Shown piece by piece: positions 55,536-64,000 of a stretch of DNA of 64,000 bases. This DNA comes from Pseudomonas persica. Lineage in GTDB: Bacteria; Pseudomonadota; Gammaproteobacteria; Pseudomonadales; Pseudomonadaceae. Where the stretch lies: positions 133,834-197,833 of the forward strand of contig NZ_OLKL01000014.1 of the NCBI RefSeq assembly GCF_900291015.1, in the 5' to 3' direction. The notes under the pieces are model-generated. The model did no database searches. It was not told the DNA's origin and was given only the letters and a program-made list of their open reading frames with translations. Position numbers and translations under genes: made by a program. The stretch's first letter is position 1. The number at the start of each line of letters is the position of its first letter.

Positions 55536-57410
55536 TCAGATGCGGAAGCTACCTACCAGCTGCTTCAGGCGGCCGGCCTGCTGCTCCAGGTCGGAGCAGG
55601 CGCGCAAGGTGGCCTGCAGGTTTTCCACGCCTTCCTGATTGAGCATGTTGATCTCGTTGATATCCATGTTGATCGCCTCGACCACGGCGGTTTGCTCTTC
55701 GGTGGCGGTGGCCACCGACTGGTTCATGCCGTCGATCTCGCCGATGCGCACGGTAACGCTGTCCAGCCGCTCACCGGCCTGGTTGGCGATCTGCATGCTG
55801 TCCTGGCTGTGACGCTGGCTCTGGTCCATGGTCTCGACCGACTCGCGGGCGCCGAACTGCAGTTCTTCGATCATGGTCTGCACCTGCTGCGCCGACTCCT
55901 GGGTGCGGTGCGCCAGGTTGCGCACTTCATCGGCGACCACGGCAAAACCACGCCCGGCTTCACCGGCACGGGCCGCTTCGATGGCCGCGTTCAGCGCCAG
56001 CAGGTTGGTCTGCTGGGAAATGCTGGTGATCACCTCGAGGATCTGGCCGATGTTGACGGTCTTGCTGTTCAGCGTCTCGATGTGCGCGCTGGAGGTGACG
56101 ATCAGGTCGGACAGGCGGTTCATCGCCGCAATGTTGCGCTCCACCACCTGCTGCCCTTCTTCGGCCAGCAACCGCGCCGAGCTGGCGTGCTGCGAAGCCT
56201 GGGCGGCGTTGCCGGCAATTTCCTGGGCGGCGGCGCCCAGTTCGTTGATGGCGGCGGCCACGCTGTTGGTGCGGTTGGACTGTTCGTCGGAGTTGGTCAT
56301 CGACGAGTTCGAGGCACTGATGACCCGCAGGGCCACTTCGTTGACCTGCTCGGTGGCCGAGGACACTTCGCGGATCGAGCTGTGAATACGCTCGACAAAA
56401 CGGTTGAAGGCGCTGCCCAGGATGCCGAATTCGTCGTGGTTGTGGATGCGCAGGCGCTTGGTCAGGTCGCCTTCACCTTCGGCGATGTCTTCCATGGCGC
56501 GGGTCATGGTGTGCAGCGGTTGTATCAGCACGCGGATCAGCAGGCCGAGCAGGCCGATGATGATCACCACCGCCACCAGCGTGGCGATCACCGCCGAGGT
56601 GCGGAAGGTGCTGAGCATCGAGAAGGCCTTGTCCTTGTCCACCGACAGGCCGATGTACCAGTTGGCCGACGGCAGGCCGGTGATCGGCGTGAAGGTCAGC
56701 AGGCGGGCCTGGCCTTCGCTCTGCACTTCGGTCAGCTCACCGGTCAGTTTCGGCGTGTGCTGCGGGAACAGGTCCGACAGCGACTTCATCACCAGGTCTT
56801 TGTCCGGGTGCACCAGGATCTTGCCCTGGTCGTTGACCAGGAAGGCGTAGCCCATGCCGCCGAAGTTCAGCGAGTTGATGATTTGCACCAGGCCGTCCAG
56901 GGCCAGGTCGCCACCGACCACGCCGACACTGCTGGAAACTTTGTTGATGATGCCAATGACCATCCTGTTGGTGGCCATGTCGATGTACGGCTCGGTCAGG
57001 ATCGCGCCGGCGGCGTTCATGCCGTCCTTGTACCAGGGGCGGGTGCGTGGGTCGTAGCCGTCGGGCATCTTCGTGTCCGGGCGCACGCTGAAGCCGCCGT
57101 CGACCTTGCCCACGTATACCGTGAGAAAGCTCGAGATCAGTGCATTCTGACCCATCAGGGTTTCGGCGTTGGTCGGGTCCTGGGCAATGTTCTGTGCCAG
57201 GTTTTCCACCAGCTTGATACGGCCTTCGAACAGGTTGCGGATATTGGTCGAAGTGGAAGCACCCATTTCAGCCAGATAGTTCTCCAGGTCCTCGCGGATC
57301 GCATTACGCTGGAGGTAATCGTTGTAGAGCGTGAACAGGCTGAAGGCGAGTATCACGATCAGTGATGCGGCCAAAAGAATCTTGTGGCTGAAACGAAGGC
57401 TTTTGTTCAT
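55536..57410 (-). CDS. Methyl-accepting chemotaxis protein with dCache domain (amino-acid type)
   Basis: A 624-aa chemoreceptor: TM1 about 10-30, periplasmic dCache domain about 35-275, TM2 about 277-300, HAMP to about 350, then the signalling domain with [19 protein letters not shown]. The ligand pocket shows Y119, R124, W126, Y127, Y142 and D168, the residues and spacing of the amino-acid-binding motif known from PctA. In P. putida the receptor at this locus (next to the DUF853 ATPase and pit) is McpG, a GABA receptor, as I recall. Confidence 0.9.
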   Translation of the reverse strand: MNKSLRFSHKILLAASLIVILAFSLFTLYNDYLQRNAIREDLENYLAEMGASTSTNIRNLFEGRIKLVENLAQNIAQDPTNAETLMGQNALISSFLTVYVGKVDGGFSVRPDTKMPDGYDPRTRPWYKDGMNAAGAILTEPYIDMATNRMVIGIINKVSSSVGVVGGDLALDGLVQIINSLNFGGMGYAFLVNDQGKILVHPDKDLVMKSLSDLFPQHTPKLTGELTEVQSEGQARLLTFTPITGLPSANWYIGLSVDKDKAFSMLSTFRTSAVIATLVAVVIIIGLLGLLIRVLIQPLHTMTRAMEDIAEGEGDLTKRLRIHNHDEFGILGSAFNRFVERIHSSIREVSSATEQVNEVALRVISASNSSMTNSDEQSNRTNSVAAAINELGAAAQEIAGNAAQASQHASSARLLAEEGQQVVERNIAAMNRLSDLIVTSSAHIETLNSKTVNIGQILEVITSISQQTNLLALNAAIEAARAGEAGRGFAVVADEVRNLAHRTQESAQQVQTMIEELQFGARESVETMDQSQRHSQDSMQIANQAGERLDSVTVRIGEIDGMNQSVATATEEQTAVVEAINMDINEINMLNQEGVENLQATLRACSDLEQQAGRLKQLVGSFRI

Positions 57411-57579
57411 GGCGTAATCGGTTCCGCTAAGGTTTTATATCAGGCGTTTGCATGCGTGGAGTCGCAAAGCAGTGCAACATCCCGAAAAGTCCCTTTTCGG
57501 TTGTCCCTCTCTATTAAGGCGAATATCACCCACGGGTATCGGCCGAACTAAGGTAAAGCTTGAGCAGAGGATTAAAGAG

Positions 57580-59055
57580 ATGTCGGAATTTTCGACCATC
57601 GTTGTAGGTGCTGGCCCGGATGGCCAGCCAGTTGGGCAAGCGATGCGGCTGGCCAACCGCCATGGCCTGGTGGCAGGCGCGACGGGTACTGGCAAGACCG
57701 TCACCCTGCAGCATCTGGCGGAAGCGTTCAGTGACGCGGGGGTGGCGGTGTTCGCCGCCGATGTCAAAGGTGACCTGTGCGGCCTGGGCGCTGCCGGTGC
57801 GCCGCAGGGCAAGGTGGCCGAGCGTATCGCCGGCATGCCCTGGCTGGGGCACAGGCCACAGGCTTACCCGGTGAGCCTGTGGGACATTGCCGGGCAGTCC
57901 GGCCACCCGCTGCGCACCACCCTCAGTGAAATGGGGCCGCTGCTGCTGGGCAACTTGCTGGAGTTGACCGACAGCCAACAGGCGGTGCTGTACGCGGCGT
58001 TCAAGGTGGCCGACCGTGAAGGCCTGCTGCTGCTCGACCTCAAGGACCTCAAGGCGCTGCTCGCGCACCTGAAGGACAACCCGCAACTGCTGGGTGAAGA
58101 CAGCGCGCTGATGACCACGGCCTCCACCCAGGCCTTGTTGCGCCGGCTGGCGACCCTGGAGCAGCAGGGCGCCGAGGCGCTGTTCGGTGAGCCGGGGTTG
58201 CAGCTCGAGGACCTCCTGCGGCCAGATCCGGATGGCCGTGGGCGTATCCACCTGCTGGACGCCAGCCGGTTGGTGCACGAGGCACCCAAGGTGTACGCGA
58301 CCTTCCTGTTATGGCTGCTGGCCGAGTTGTTCGAGCAGTTGCCCGAGCGCGGCGATGCCGACAAACCGGTGCTGGCGTTGTTCTTCGATGAAGCGCACTT
58401 GCTGTTCAACGATACCCCCAAGGCATTGCAGGATCGCCTGGAACAGGTGGTGCGGCTGATCCGCTCCAAGGGCGTGGGGGTGTACTTCGTCACGCAGTCG
58501 CCGGGGGACTTGCCGGATGCGGTGCTGGCCCAGTTGGGCTTGCGCATTCAGCATGGCTTGCGGGCATTTACCGCCAAGGAGCAGAAGTCGCTGCGGGCGG
58601 TGGCCGATGGCTTCCGCCCCAACCCGGCGTTCGACACCCTGGCGGTGCTGACCGAGCTGGGGATTGGCGAAGCGCTGGTGGGGACGCTGGAAGAGAAGGG
58701 CACGCCTGCGATGGTGCAACGGGTACTGATTGCGCCGCCGCAGTCGCGTATCGGACCGTTGAGCGCGGCTGAGCGCAGTGCGCTGATTGCCGCTTCGCCG
58801 CTGGCGGGGCGTTACGACAAGCCGCTGGACCGTGAATCGGCCTATGAAATGCTGACCCAGCGCAAGGGCGAACCGGTGGAGCCGGCGCCGCAACCCAAGG
58901 TGGATGAGGAGAGCTTTGCCGACAAGGCCGGTGAGTTTTTGCAGAGTGCGGCGGGGCAGGCGATCAAGTCGGCGGTACGCCAGGCGGCCAACCAGTTGGG
59001 GCGGCAGTTGGTGCGGGGCTTGATGGGGTCGTTGCTGGGGGGCAGGAAAAGGTAG
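57580..59055 (+). CDS. DUF853/HerA-like ATPase
   Basis: A 491-aa protein with Walker A GATGTGKT at about 34-41, a Walker B-like LALFFDEAHLLF, and an arginine-rich C-terminus (LGRQLVRGLMGSLLGGRKR). It belongs to the DUF853 group of HerA/FtsK-type NTPases; role unknown. ATG 57580 follows AGAGGATTAAAGAG. It is divergent from the chemoreceptor. Confidence 0.85.
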   Translation: MSEFSTIVVGAGPDGQPVGQAMRLANRHGLVAGATGTGKTVTLQHLAEAFSDAGVAVFAADVKGDLCGLGAAGAPQGKVAERIAGMPWLGHRPQAYPVSLWDIAGQSGHPLRTTLSEMGPLLLGNLLELTDSQQAVLYAAFKVADREGLLLLDLKDLKALLAHLKDNPQLLGEDSALMTTASTQALLRRLATLEQQGAEALFGEPGLQLEDLLRPDPDGRGRIHLLDASRLVHEAPKVYATFLLWLLAELFEQLPERGDADKPVLALFFDEAHLLFNDTPKALQDRLEQVVRLIRSKGVGVYFVTQSPGDLPDAVLAQLGLRIQHGLRAFTAKEQKSLRAVADGFRPNPAFDTLAVLTELGIGEALVGTLEEKGTPAMVQRVLIAPPQSRIGPLSAAERSALIAASPLAGRYDKPLDRESAYEMLTQRKGEPVEPAPQPKVDEESFADKAGEFLQSAAGQAIKSAVRQAANQLGRQLVRGLMGSLLGGRKR

Positions 59056-59065
59056 TTTGCCTGTG

Positions 59066-59163
59066 CCGGTCCCTTCGCGGGTAAACCCGCTCCCACAGGT
59101 TCACCACAGATATCAAGAGCTGTGCATTACCAGTGGGAGCGGGTTTACCCGCGAAGAGGCCGG
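59066..59163. repeat. REP pair, GCGGGTTTACCCGC type
   Basis: Inverted arms between the DUF853 gene and convergent pit. Confidence 0.9.
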
Positions 59164-59168
59164 CACAG

Positions 59169-59197
59169 AAAAAAGGCGACCCGAAGGCCGCCTCTTT
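59169..59197 (-). terminator. pit terminator
   Basis: Minus strand GGCGGCC-TTCG-GGTCGCC followed by TTTTTT, the same sequence as at 17780 with a UUCG tetraloop. Confidence 0.82.
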
Positions 59198-59211
59198 CAG
59201 AACCGTGTCAC

Positions 59212-60684
59212 TCAGCCAATGGCTTTGGACGCCAGCCAGAACAGGCCGGCCGCCAGGCCCATCGACGCAGGCAGGGTCAGTACCCAGGCCAGCAGGATGG
59301 TCTTCACGGTGCCGCCTTGCAGGCCGCTCTTGTTAGCGACCATGGTGCCGGCCACGCCGGACGACAGCACGTGGGTGGTCGATACCGGCAGGGCGAAGAT
59401 GTTGGCCATGCCGATGGCGCAAGCCGCGGTGATCTGCGCCGACATGCCCTGGGCATAGGTCATGCCCTGCTTGCCGATCTTCTCGCCAACGGTCAGTACC
59501 ACGCGCTTCCAGCCGACCATGGTACCCAGGCCCAGGGCCAGGGCGACGGCCACGATCACCCAGAACGGGGCGTACTCGGTGGTGGCAGTCAGATCTTTGC
59601 GCAGTTTTTCCAGGTCGGCCTTTTCACGGGCTTCCAGGCCCGGCAGCTTGCCGACCTTCTTCGCCGTGTCGTCCAGGCACAGCAGGTAGCGGCGCACTTC
59701 GACACGCTTGTCGGCACTCAGGCTGTGGTAGTCGGTAACGCCTTGCAGCGAGGATTGCAGCGCGGCAATGGTCGGCTCGGTCTGCTGCGGGTTGCAGCTG
59801 AACTGCTCCGGCAGATCGCTGGATTTGGCCTTGCCCAGTGCCAGGAACTCGCCCAGGGTGGCGGCGTTGCGCTGGTAAAACTGGCTCATGTGCAGGGTGG
59901 CGTCGCGGGTACGCTCGATCTGGTAGGTAGTGCTGTTCAGGTCGAGGACGAACTTGGCCGGAACGATACCGATCAGCACCAGCATGATCAGGCCAATGCC
60001 TTTCTGGCCGTCGTTGGAGCCGTGCACGAAGCTTACGCCCATGGCCGAAACCACCAGTACCAGGCGGTTCCAGAACGGCGGGTGCTTCTTGTCGTCGAGC
60101 TTGCGGCGCTGTTCGGGGGTCTTGTGCATCTTCGACAGCGGGCGCCACCACCTCAGGCCGATCAGCACCAGGGCGGCAACGGCAAAGCCGGCCATGGGCG
60201 AGACCACCAGCGACATGGCGATGTCGATCGCCTTTTGCCAGTTGACACCGTCGCCCAGCGGGATGTCGTTGATCAGGGCATTGGCCAGGCCGACGCCGAG
60301 GATGGAGCCGATCAGCGTGTGCGAGCTGGAGGCAGGGATACCGAAGTACCAGGTGCCCAGGTTCCAGGTGATGGCCGCAGCCAGCAGCGAGAAGACCATG
60401 GCCAGGCCGTGTCCGGTGTTCACATTGATCAGCAGCTCTACCGGCAGCAGGTGCACGATGGCATAGGCCACCCCGACACCGCCGAGCAGAACGCCAAGGA
60501 AGTTGAACACGCCGGAGAAGAACACGGCGAGGTGCGGCGGCATGGCTTTGGTATAGATAACGGTAGCTACCGCATTGGCGGTGTCATGAAAGCCATTGAT
60601 GAACTCGAAGGCGAGTACGAAGGTCAAGGCGAGCAGCAGGCTCACCAACACCCAGGCATCCAGTCCGCTGAATAAATCGATCAT
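59212..60684 (-). CDS. pit: Low-affinity phosphate transporter Pit
   Basis: A 490-aa inner-membrane transporter with the two inverted signature repeats FINGFHDTANAVAT (N-terminal) and SFVHGSNDGQKGIG (central), and ASSSHTLIGSILG / VSTTHVLSSGVAG. It symports metal phosphate with protons. The cytoplasmic loop between them is long (about 240-390). ATG 60684 is chosen. Confidence 0.93.
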   Translation of the reverse strand: MIDLFSGLDAWVLVSLLLALTFVLAFEFINGFHDTANAVATVIYTKAMPPHLAVFFSGVFNFLGVLLGGVGVAYAIVHLLPVELLINVNTGHGLAMVFSLLAAAITWNLGTWYFGIPASSSHTLIGSILGVGLANALINDIPLGDGVNWQKAIDIAMSLVVSPMAGFAVAALVLIGLRWWRPLSKMHKTPEQRRKLDDKKHPPFWNRLVLVVSAMGVSFVHGSNDGQKGIGLIMLVLIGIVPAKFVLDLNSTTYQIERTRDATLHMSQFYQRNAATLGEFLALGKAKSSDLPEQFSCNPQQTEPTIAALQSSLQGVTDYHSLSADKRVEVRRYLLCLDDTAKKVGKLPGLEAREKADLEKLRKDLTATTEYAPFWVIVAVALALGLGTMVGWKRVVLTVGEKIGKQGMTYAQGMSAQITAACAIGMANIFALPVSTTHVLSSGVAGTMVANKSGLQGGTVKTILLAWVLTLPASMGLAAGLFWLASKAIG

Positions 60685-60997
60685 GAAGGTTGTCTGGCGG
60701 TCATAGGGGGGCGGGATTATGCCAGAAAACCTTGGCAATCGATGCATCTGCGACAGACCGACGGCAATCTTCCTGACGCGAGCGCGATGTGCGCGACGGG
60801 GCGGGCAGGCAGGGGAATGTCTGCTAAAGAGCGTAAAATCTAGCTAAAACCGGCAAAAAGCTGGGGAAAAAGCCGCTTCGCTACTATTCAAACGAGCGTA
60901 TGAAATTTGTGTAATTCCATTTCATCTTCGGTCTGACAGTAAAGATCGACCGCGCCCGGGCGGGCCGGGCGGCGACGCGCTGGCGTAGTCCCGAGAG
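60685..60997. other. 313-bp gap upstream of pit, no gene recognised
   Basis: The stretch has an AT-richer block (60826-60930) likely to hold the pit promoter and a GC-rich block next to the 66-aa gene stop. I found no convincing Pho box, ORF or hairpin terminator in it. Confidence 0.5.
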
Positions 60998-61198
60998 TCA
61001 GGGAGTGTCGCTGCGCCGTTCTTTTTCCATACGTTCCAGTTCCTGGCTGAAGGCCTGGTCGCGCACGCTGGCACGCTTGCGCCAAGGTTTGCGTTCCGGA
61101 TCCGGTTGTGCGGCGTATGTGGTGACTTCGCCACCATAAACGTCCTTGTAACGTTCAGCCTGGCGCTCGAGTTCCGCGCGCAGTTCATCTTTCGTCAC
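60998..61198 (-). CDS. 66-aa charged hypothetical protein
   Basis: A small, highly charged protein (start GTG 61198; AGG 8 nt upstream) rich in Glu and Arg, with [20 protein letters not shown] and KPWRKR. It looks conserved in style and is not a shadow of a larger gene, but I know no family for it. Confidence 0.6.
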   Translation of the reverse strand: MTKDELRAELERQAERYKDVYGGEVTTYAAQPDPERKPWRKRASVRDQAFSQELERMEKERRSDTP

Positions 61199-61499
61199 AG
61201 TAGTACCTGAATGAAGTGTGATGAGTGTTGTTGTGCGTTGCGCCGCGTGCACATGCCTTGCTGGCCGCAACGGCTTGATACAGCGGAAGGTTCCATTACC
61301 CCGGCATCGTCAACGCCTGCGTAATCGATTATAGCAACCGATACTTCGCCGAACATTGTTATTTACCCAACCCTGACATCATCTGACGCAAGTAACGGGA
61401 TGCGTCCGGCAACAGATTGGGCCTTTCGTACAAGTTTGAAAGGCAAGATGGACAAAAGTTCGCTGCAGTGCAGTAGCGGGGCGGTTGACTGGGTGTGTA

Positions 61500-61596
61500 A
61501 TGAAAAACGGCCTCGCCAAAAAGGCGAGGCCGTTGCCTGGGGACTTCTACGGTGGGTACCTGACCAGTCTCTCCAAAGAAGCCACAAGTGGCATGA
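61500..61596 (-). ncRNA. Candidate small RNA beside pcaR
   Basis: Leftward from about 61596 there is a GCCAC-TT-GTGGC hairpin (61579-61590) and then the terminator at 61501-61534. A possible promoter is TTGACC (61627-61622 on the minus strand) with TATACC 15 nt on. The parts fit a transcript of roughly 95 nt. No family is recognised; the promoter spacing is short. Confidence 0.3.
61501..61534 (-). terminator. Minus-strand terminator left of pcaR
   Basis: On the minus strand AACGGCCTCGCC-TTTTT-GGCGAGGCCGTT is followed by TTTTCA. No annotated minus-strand gene lies to its right, so it would end an unannotated transcript. Confidence 0.65.
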
Positions 61597-61627
61597 GAAA
61601 GGTATAAGTAAAAGTGTCAGCGGTCAA

Positions 61628-61656
61628 TTGCGATTATCGGCCGTTTGTTCGATAAT
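61628..61656 (+). promoter_or_regulatory. pcaR sigma-70 promoter
   Basis: TTGCGA (61628-61633), 17-bp spacer, GATAAT (61651-61656). Both hexamers lie inside the PcaR inverted repeat, which predicts autorepression. Confidence 0.65.
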
Positions 61657-61661
61657 CGCAC
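61629..61661. promoter_or_regulatory. PcaR operator, 11-bp perfect inverted repeat
   Basis: TGCGATTATCG (61629-61639) and CGATAATCGCA (61650-61660) form a perfect dyad with a 10-bp centre. The right arm sits in GTTCGATAATCGCAC (61647-61661), which I recall as the PcaR binding sequence of P. putida. Confidence 0.85.
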
Positions 61662-61687
61662 GAGTGGGCGTTTTTTTGAGGTGTGCG

Positions 61688-62578
61688 ATGAGTGACGAAA
61701 CCCTGGCCAACGATTCCGTCAATCCAGAGTCAGCCAATCCAGAGCCGGCACGATCTGCTTCGGCAGCCCTGGCTCCGCCGATCGTGGCTTCCCCGGCCAA
61801 GCGCATCCAGGCCTTTACCGGTGACCCAGACTTCATGACTTCTCTGGCACGCGGCCTGGCTGTGATCCAGGCCTTTCAGGAACGCAAGCGCCACCTGACC
61901 ATCGCCCAGATCAGTCACCGCACCGAAATCCCCCGGGCGGCGGTGCGCCGTTGCCTGCACACGTTGATCAAGCTGGGTTACGCCACCACCGACGGGCGCA
62001 CCTATTCGCTGTTGCCCAAAGTGCTGACGCTGGGGCATGCGTACCTGTCGTCGACGCCGCTGGCGATTTCTGCCCAGCCTTACCTGGACCGTATCAGCGA
62101 CCAGTTGCACGAGGCGGCCAACATGGCCACGCTTGAAGGTGACGACATTCTTTATATAGCCCGTTCGGCCACGGTGGAGCGGCTGATCTCGGTTGACCTG
62201 TCGGTGGGTGGGCGCCTGCCGGCCTATTGCACGTCGATGGGGCGCATTCTGCTGGCGGCCATGGACGACACCAGCCTGCGTGAGTATCTGGAACGTGCCG
62301 ACCTGAAGGCGCGTACCAGCCGTACCTTGCATGACCCCGAGTCGCTGTTCGCCTGTATCCAGCAGGTGCGCGCCCAGGGCTGGTGCGTGGTGGACCAGGA
62401 GCTGGAGCAGGGGCTGCGCTCGATTGCCGTGCCGGTGTATGACGCCTCGGGGCAGGTGTTGGCGGCGTTGAATGTGAGTACCCATGTCGGGCGGGTGACG
62501 CGCAGTGAGCTGGAGCAGCGGTTCTTGCCGATCCTGCTGGCGGCCAGCCGGGACCTTTGCCATCAGTTGTTTGGTTGA
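61688..62578 (+). CDS. pcaR: PcaR IclR-family regulator of beta-ketoadipate genes
   Basis: A 296-aa IclR-type protein: a Ser/Ala/Pro-rich N-terminal tail, winged helix (about 55-110, LTIAQISHRTEIPRAAVRRC), then the effector domain with VDLSVGGRLPAYCTSMGR. It activates pca genes with beta-ketoadipate. A perfect PcaR-type operator lies over its own promoter, and pcaK follows. Confidence 0.93.
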   Translation: MSDETLANDSVNPESANPEPARSASAALAPPIVASPAKRIQAFTGDPDFMTSLARGLAVIQAFQERKRHLTIAQISHRTEIPRAAVRRCLHTLIKLGYATTDGRTYSLLPKVLTLGHAYLSSTPLAISAQPYLDRISDQLHEAANMATLEGDDILYIARSATVERLISVDLSVGGRLPAYCTSMGRILLAAMDDTSLREYLERADLKARTSRTLHDPESLFACIQQVRAQGWCVVDQELEQGLRSIAVPVYDASGQVLAALNVSTHVGRVTRSELEQRFLPILLAASRDLCHQLFG

Positions 62579-62581
62579 GCC

Positions 62582-62615
62582 TGCAAGGGGCCGCAAAACG
62601 CCCCCTTGCAAATTT
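62582..62615 (+). terminator. pcaR terminator
   Basis: TGCAAGGGG pairs with CCCCTTGCA around CCGCAAAACGC; the following T-run is short. Confidence 0.55.
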
Positions 62616-62637
62616 AGAACAGGCAAAAGCCTTTCCT

Positions 62638-62652
62638 GTGCGATAAACGCAC
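62638..62652 (+). promoter_or_regulatory. PcaR site upstream of pcaK
   Basis: GTGCGATAAACGCAC matches GTTCGATAATCGCAC at 13 of 15 positions. It suggests direct PcaR control of pcaK. Confidence 0.65.
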
Positions 62653-62708
62653 AGTGTCGTTCGCGGTGAATTGCGCCGCCCCCGCCCGCTGATTAATGTC
62701 TCTCGCAA

Positions 62709-62727
62709 CGGTCGGCTGTGCCGACCG
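62709..62727. promoter_or_regulatory. Leader hairpin upstream of pcaK
   Basis: CGGTCGG-CTGTG-CCGACCG forms a perfect 7-bp stem in the 5' region of pcaK, just before an AACAAGAA motif. Confidence 0.5.
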
Positions 62728-62735
62728 AACAAGAA
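62728..62735 (+). promoter_or_regulatory. CA motif 1 (Crc/Hfq-type)
   Basis: AACAAGAA fits AANAANAA and lies 20 nt upstream of a small leader ORF. Confidence 0.45.
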
Positions 62736-62755
62736 AAACACAAGAGGCACTTAGC

Positions 62756-62818
62756 ATGAATACTGTCCCCTCGCTGCCGCGGCCGCACCCGCGCGCAGTA
62801 CCGTTATATCCAGGCTGA
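62756..62818 (+). CDS. Possible 20-codon leader ORF of pcaK
   Basis: ATG 62756 has AGAGG 8 nt upstream and reads MNTVPSLPRPH onward, proline-rich, stopping with TGA 90 bp before pcaK. Such a leader could couple translation to pcaK expression. It is short, so chance occurrence is possible. Confidence 0.35.
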   Translation: MNTVPSLPRPHPRAVPLYPG

Positions 62819-62901
62819 CGCCGGCCGCATTACCACCAAACTATCGTCCTCTGTACCGGTTGATCGCGTGCAGTGGCCAGGCTGTGCCCCTCATTCTGGA
62901 T

Positions 62902-62909
62902 AACAATAA
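62902..62909 (+). promoter_or_regulatory. CA motif 2 overlapping the pcaK start
   Basis: AACAATAA fits AANAANAA exactly and overlaps the first base of the pcaK ATG, the usual place for Crc/Hfq translational repression. Confidence 0.55.
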
Positions 62910-64000
62910 TGAACCAAGCGCAAACCAACGTCGGCAAAAGCCTCGACGTCCAGTCGTTCATCAATCAGCAGCCGCTGTCCCGCTACCAGTGGCGGGTGGT
63001 GCTGCTGTGCTTTCTGATCGTCTTCCTCGATGGCCTCGACACCGCTGCCATGGGCTTCATCGCCCCGGCCCTGTCGCAGGAGTGGGGGATTGACCGTGCC
63101 AGCCTCGGCCCGGTCATGAGTGCTGCATTGATCGGCATGGTGTTCGGTGCCCTCGGCTCCGGCCCGTTGGCCGACCGTTTTGGCCGCAAGGGCGTGCTGG
63201 TGGGCGCGGTGCTGGTGTTCGGCGGCTTCAGCCTGGCTTCGGCCTTCGCCACCAACGTCGACCAGTTGCTGGTGTTGCGCTTCCTGACCGGCCTGGGCCT
63301 TGGCGCAGGCATGCCCAACGCCACCACGCTATTGTCTGAGTACACCCCCGAGCGCCTCAAGTCGCTGTTGGTGACCAGCATGTTCTGCGGCTTCAACCTG
63401 GGCATGGCCGGTGGTGGTTTCATTTCCGCCAAGATGATCCCGGCCTACGGTTGGCACAGCCTGCTGGTGATCGGTGGCGTGCTGCCGTTGCTGCTGGTAC
63501 TGGTGCTGATGGTGTGGCTGCCGGAGTCGGCGCGCTTCCTGGTGGTACGCAACCGGGGCACCGACAAAGTGCGCAAGACCTTGTCGCCCATCGCGCCGCA
63601 GGTGGTGGCCGAGGCGGGCAGCTTCAGTGTGCCGGAACAGAAGGCGGTGGCCGCGCGCAACGTGTTTGCACTGATCTTCTCCGGCACCTATGGCATGGGC
63701 ACCATGCTGCTGTGGCTGACCTATTTCATGGGCCTGGTGATCGTCTATCTGCTGACGAGCTGGCTGCCAACCTTGATGCGCGACAGTGGCGCGAGCATGG
63801 AGCAGGCTGCTTTCATCGGCGCACTGTTCCAGTTCGGTGGTGTGCTGAGTGCCGTCGGCGTGGGCTGGGCCATGGACCGCTTCAATCCGCACAAGGTGAT
63901 CGGCATTTTCTACCTGCTGGCGGGGGTGTTCGCCTACGCCGTGGGGCAGAGTCTGGGCAATATCACCGTATTGGCCACGTTGGTGCTGGTTGCCGGTATG
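62909..64000 (+). CDS. pcaK: PcaK 4-hydroxybenzoate/aromatic-acid MFS transporter, 3' truncated
   Basis: 364 codons are visible; the gene runs off the window end. It is an aromatic acid:H+ symporter of the MFS with FLDGLDTAAMGF in TM1 (D41 and D44, the positions I recall as essential in P. putida PcaK) and the loop motif GPLADRFGRKG. It carries 4-hydroxybenzoate and protocatechuate into the cell. It lies downstream of pcaR with a long leader. Confidence 0.93.
   Translation, partial: MNQAQTNVGKSLDVQSFINQQPLSRYQWRVVLLCFLIVFLDGLDTAAMGFIAPALSQEWGIDRASLGPVMSAALIGMVFGALGSGPLADRFGRKGVLVGAVLVFGGFSLASAFATNVDQLLVLRFLTGLGLGAGMPNATTLLSEYTPERLKSLLVTSMFCGFNLGMAGGGFISAKMIPAYGWHSLLVIGGVLPLLLVLVLMVWLPESARFLVVRNRGTDKVRKTLSPIAPQVVAEAGSFSVPEQKAVAARNVFALIFSGTYGMGTMLLWLTYFMGLVIVYLLTSWLPTLMRDSGASMEQAAFIGALFQFGGVLSAVGVGWAMDRFNPHKVIGIFYLLAGVFAYAVGQSLGNITVLATLVLVAGM

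Overview
The window looks like a chromosomal segment from the Pseudomonas putida group. The evidence is high-GC coding sequence (about 62-65% in backbone lines I counted), many putida-type REP palindromes built around GCGGGTTTACCCGC, and recognisable genes: colRS followed by a methyltransferase/inaA pair, mexVW, bifA, xenB, olsBA, mvaT, purU, and pcaR/pcaK. No rRNA, tRNA, CRISPR array, transposase, integrase or phage gene was seen. The left edge cuts a DUF481 outer-membrane gene and the right edge cuts pcaK.

Layout. 0-5 kb: a HugZ-like protein, FxsA, and groESL behind a sigma-32 promoter. 4.8-9.4 kb: a PAP2 phosphatase divergent from colRS, then a methyltransferase / InaA-like kinase / 77-aa protein operon; ColR-type sites lie upstream of the PAP2 gene and of the operon. 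9.5-13.8 kb: mexVW-type RND pump. 14-19.2 kb: an iron-acquisition-like operon (imelysin IcmP, di-haem peroxidase-like lipoprotein, second imelysin, DUF1513) behind a possible Fur box. 19.3-21.4 kb: c-di-GMP phosphodiesterase bifA. 21.8-28.1 kb: a lower-GC cassette (Fe(II)/2OG dioxygenase, TSUP exporter, PQQ dehydrogenase, unusual GntR regulator, hydroxypyruvate-isomerase-like protein) lying between bifA and sodB. 28.2-36.6 kb: sodB, argO/argP, an SDR epimerase, a coiled-coil membrane protein, xenB with an ArsR regulator, acpH, and olsBA for ornithine lipid. 36.7-43.6 kb: small metabolic and envelope genes (acyl-CoA-dehydrogenase-like, serine hydrolase, YceI, PLD, DJ-1, NTF2-like, GNAT plus nitrilase). 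43.7-52.1 kb: class I fumarase, ferredoxin reductase, pykA, a lipoprotein, a PilZ protein, sbcB, mvaT and purU. 52.4-55.3 kb: three overlapping genes (GT4 glycosyltransferase, DUF2334 deacetylase, YbhN-like membrane protein). 55.5-64 kb: an amino-acid-type chemoreceptor, a DUF853 ATPase, the Pit phosphate transporter, a 66-aa protein, and the pcaR-pcaK aromatic-acid region.

From memory, the backbone order matches P. aeruginosa PAO1 (groES/EL, colRS, mexVW, icmP, bifA, sodB, xenB, olsBA, fumarase, pykA, sbcB, mvaT, purU, pct receptors), where bifA and sodB are neighbours. That makes the 21.8-28.1 kb cassette the clearest accessory insertion and the best candidate for an undescribed function. 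Other points worth following are the pcaK leader (small ORF plus two Crc/Hfq-like motifs), a possible small RNA next to pcaR, the GT4/DUF2334/YbhN operon, and dyad operators upstream of bifA and of the ArsR gene.
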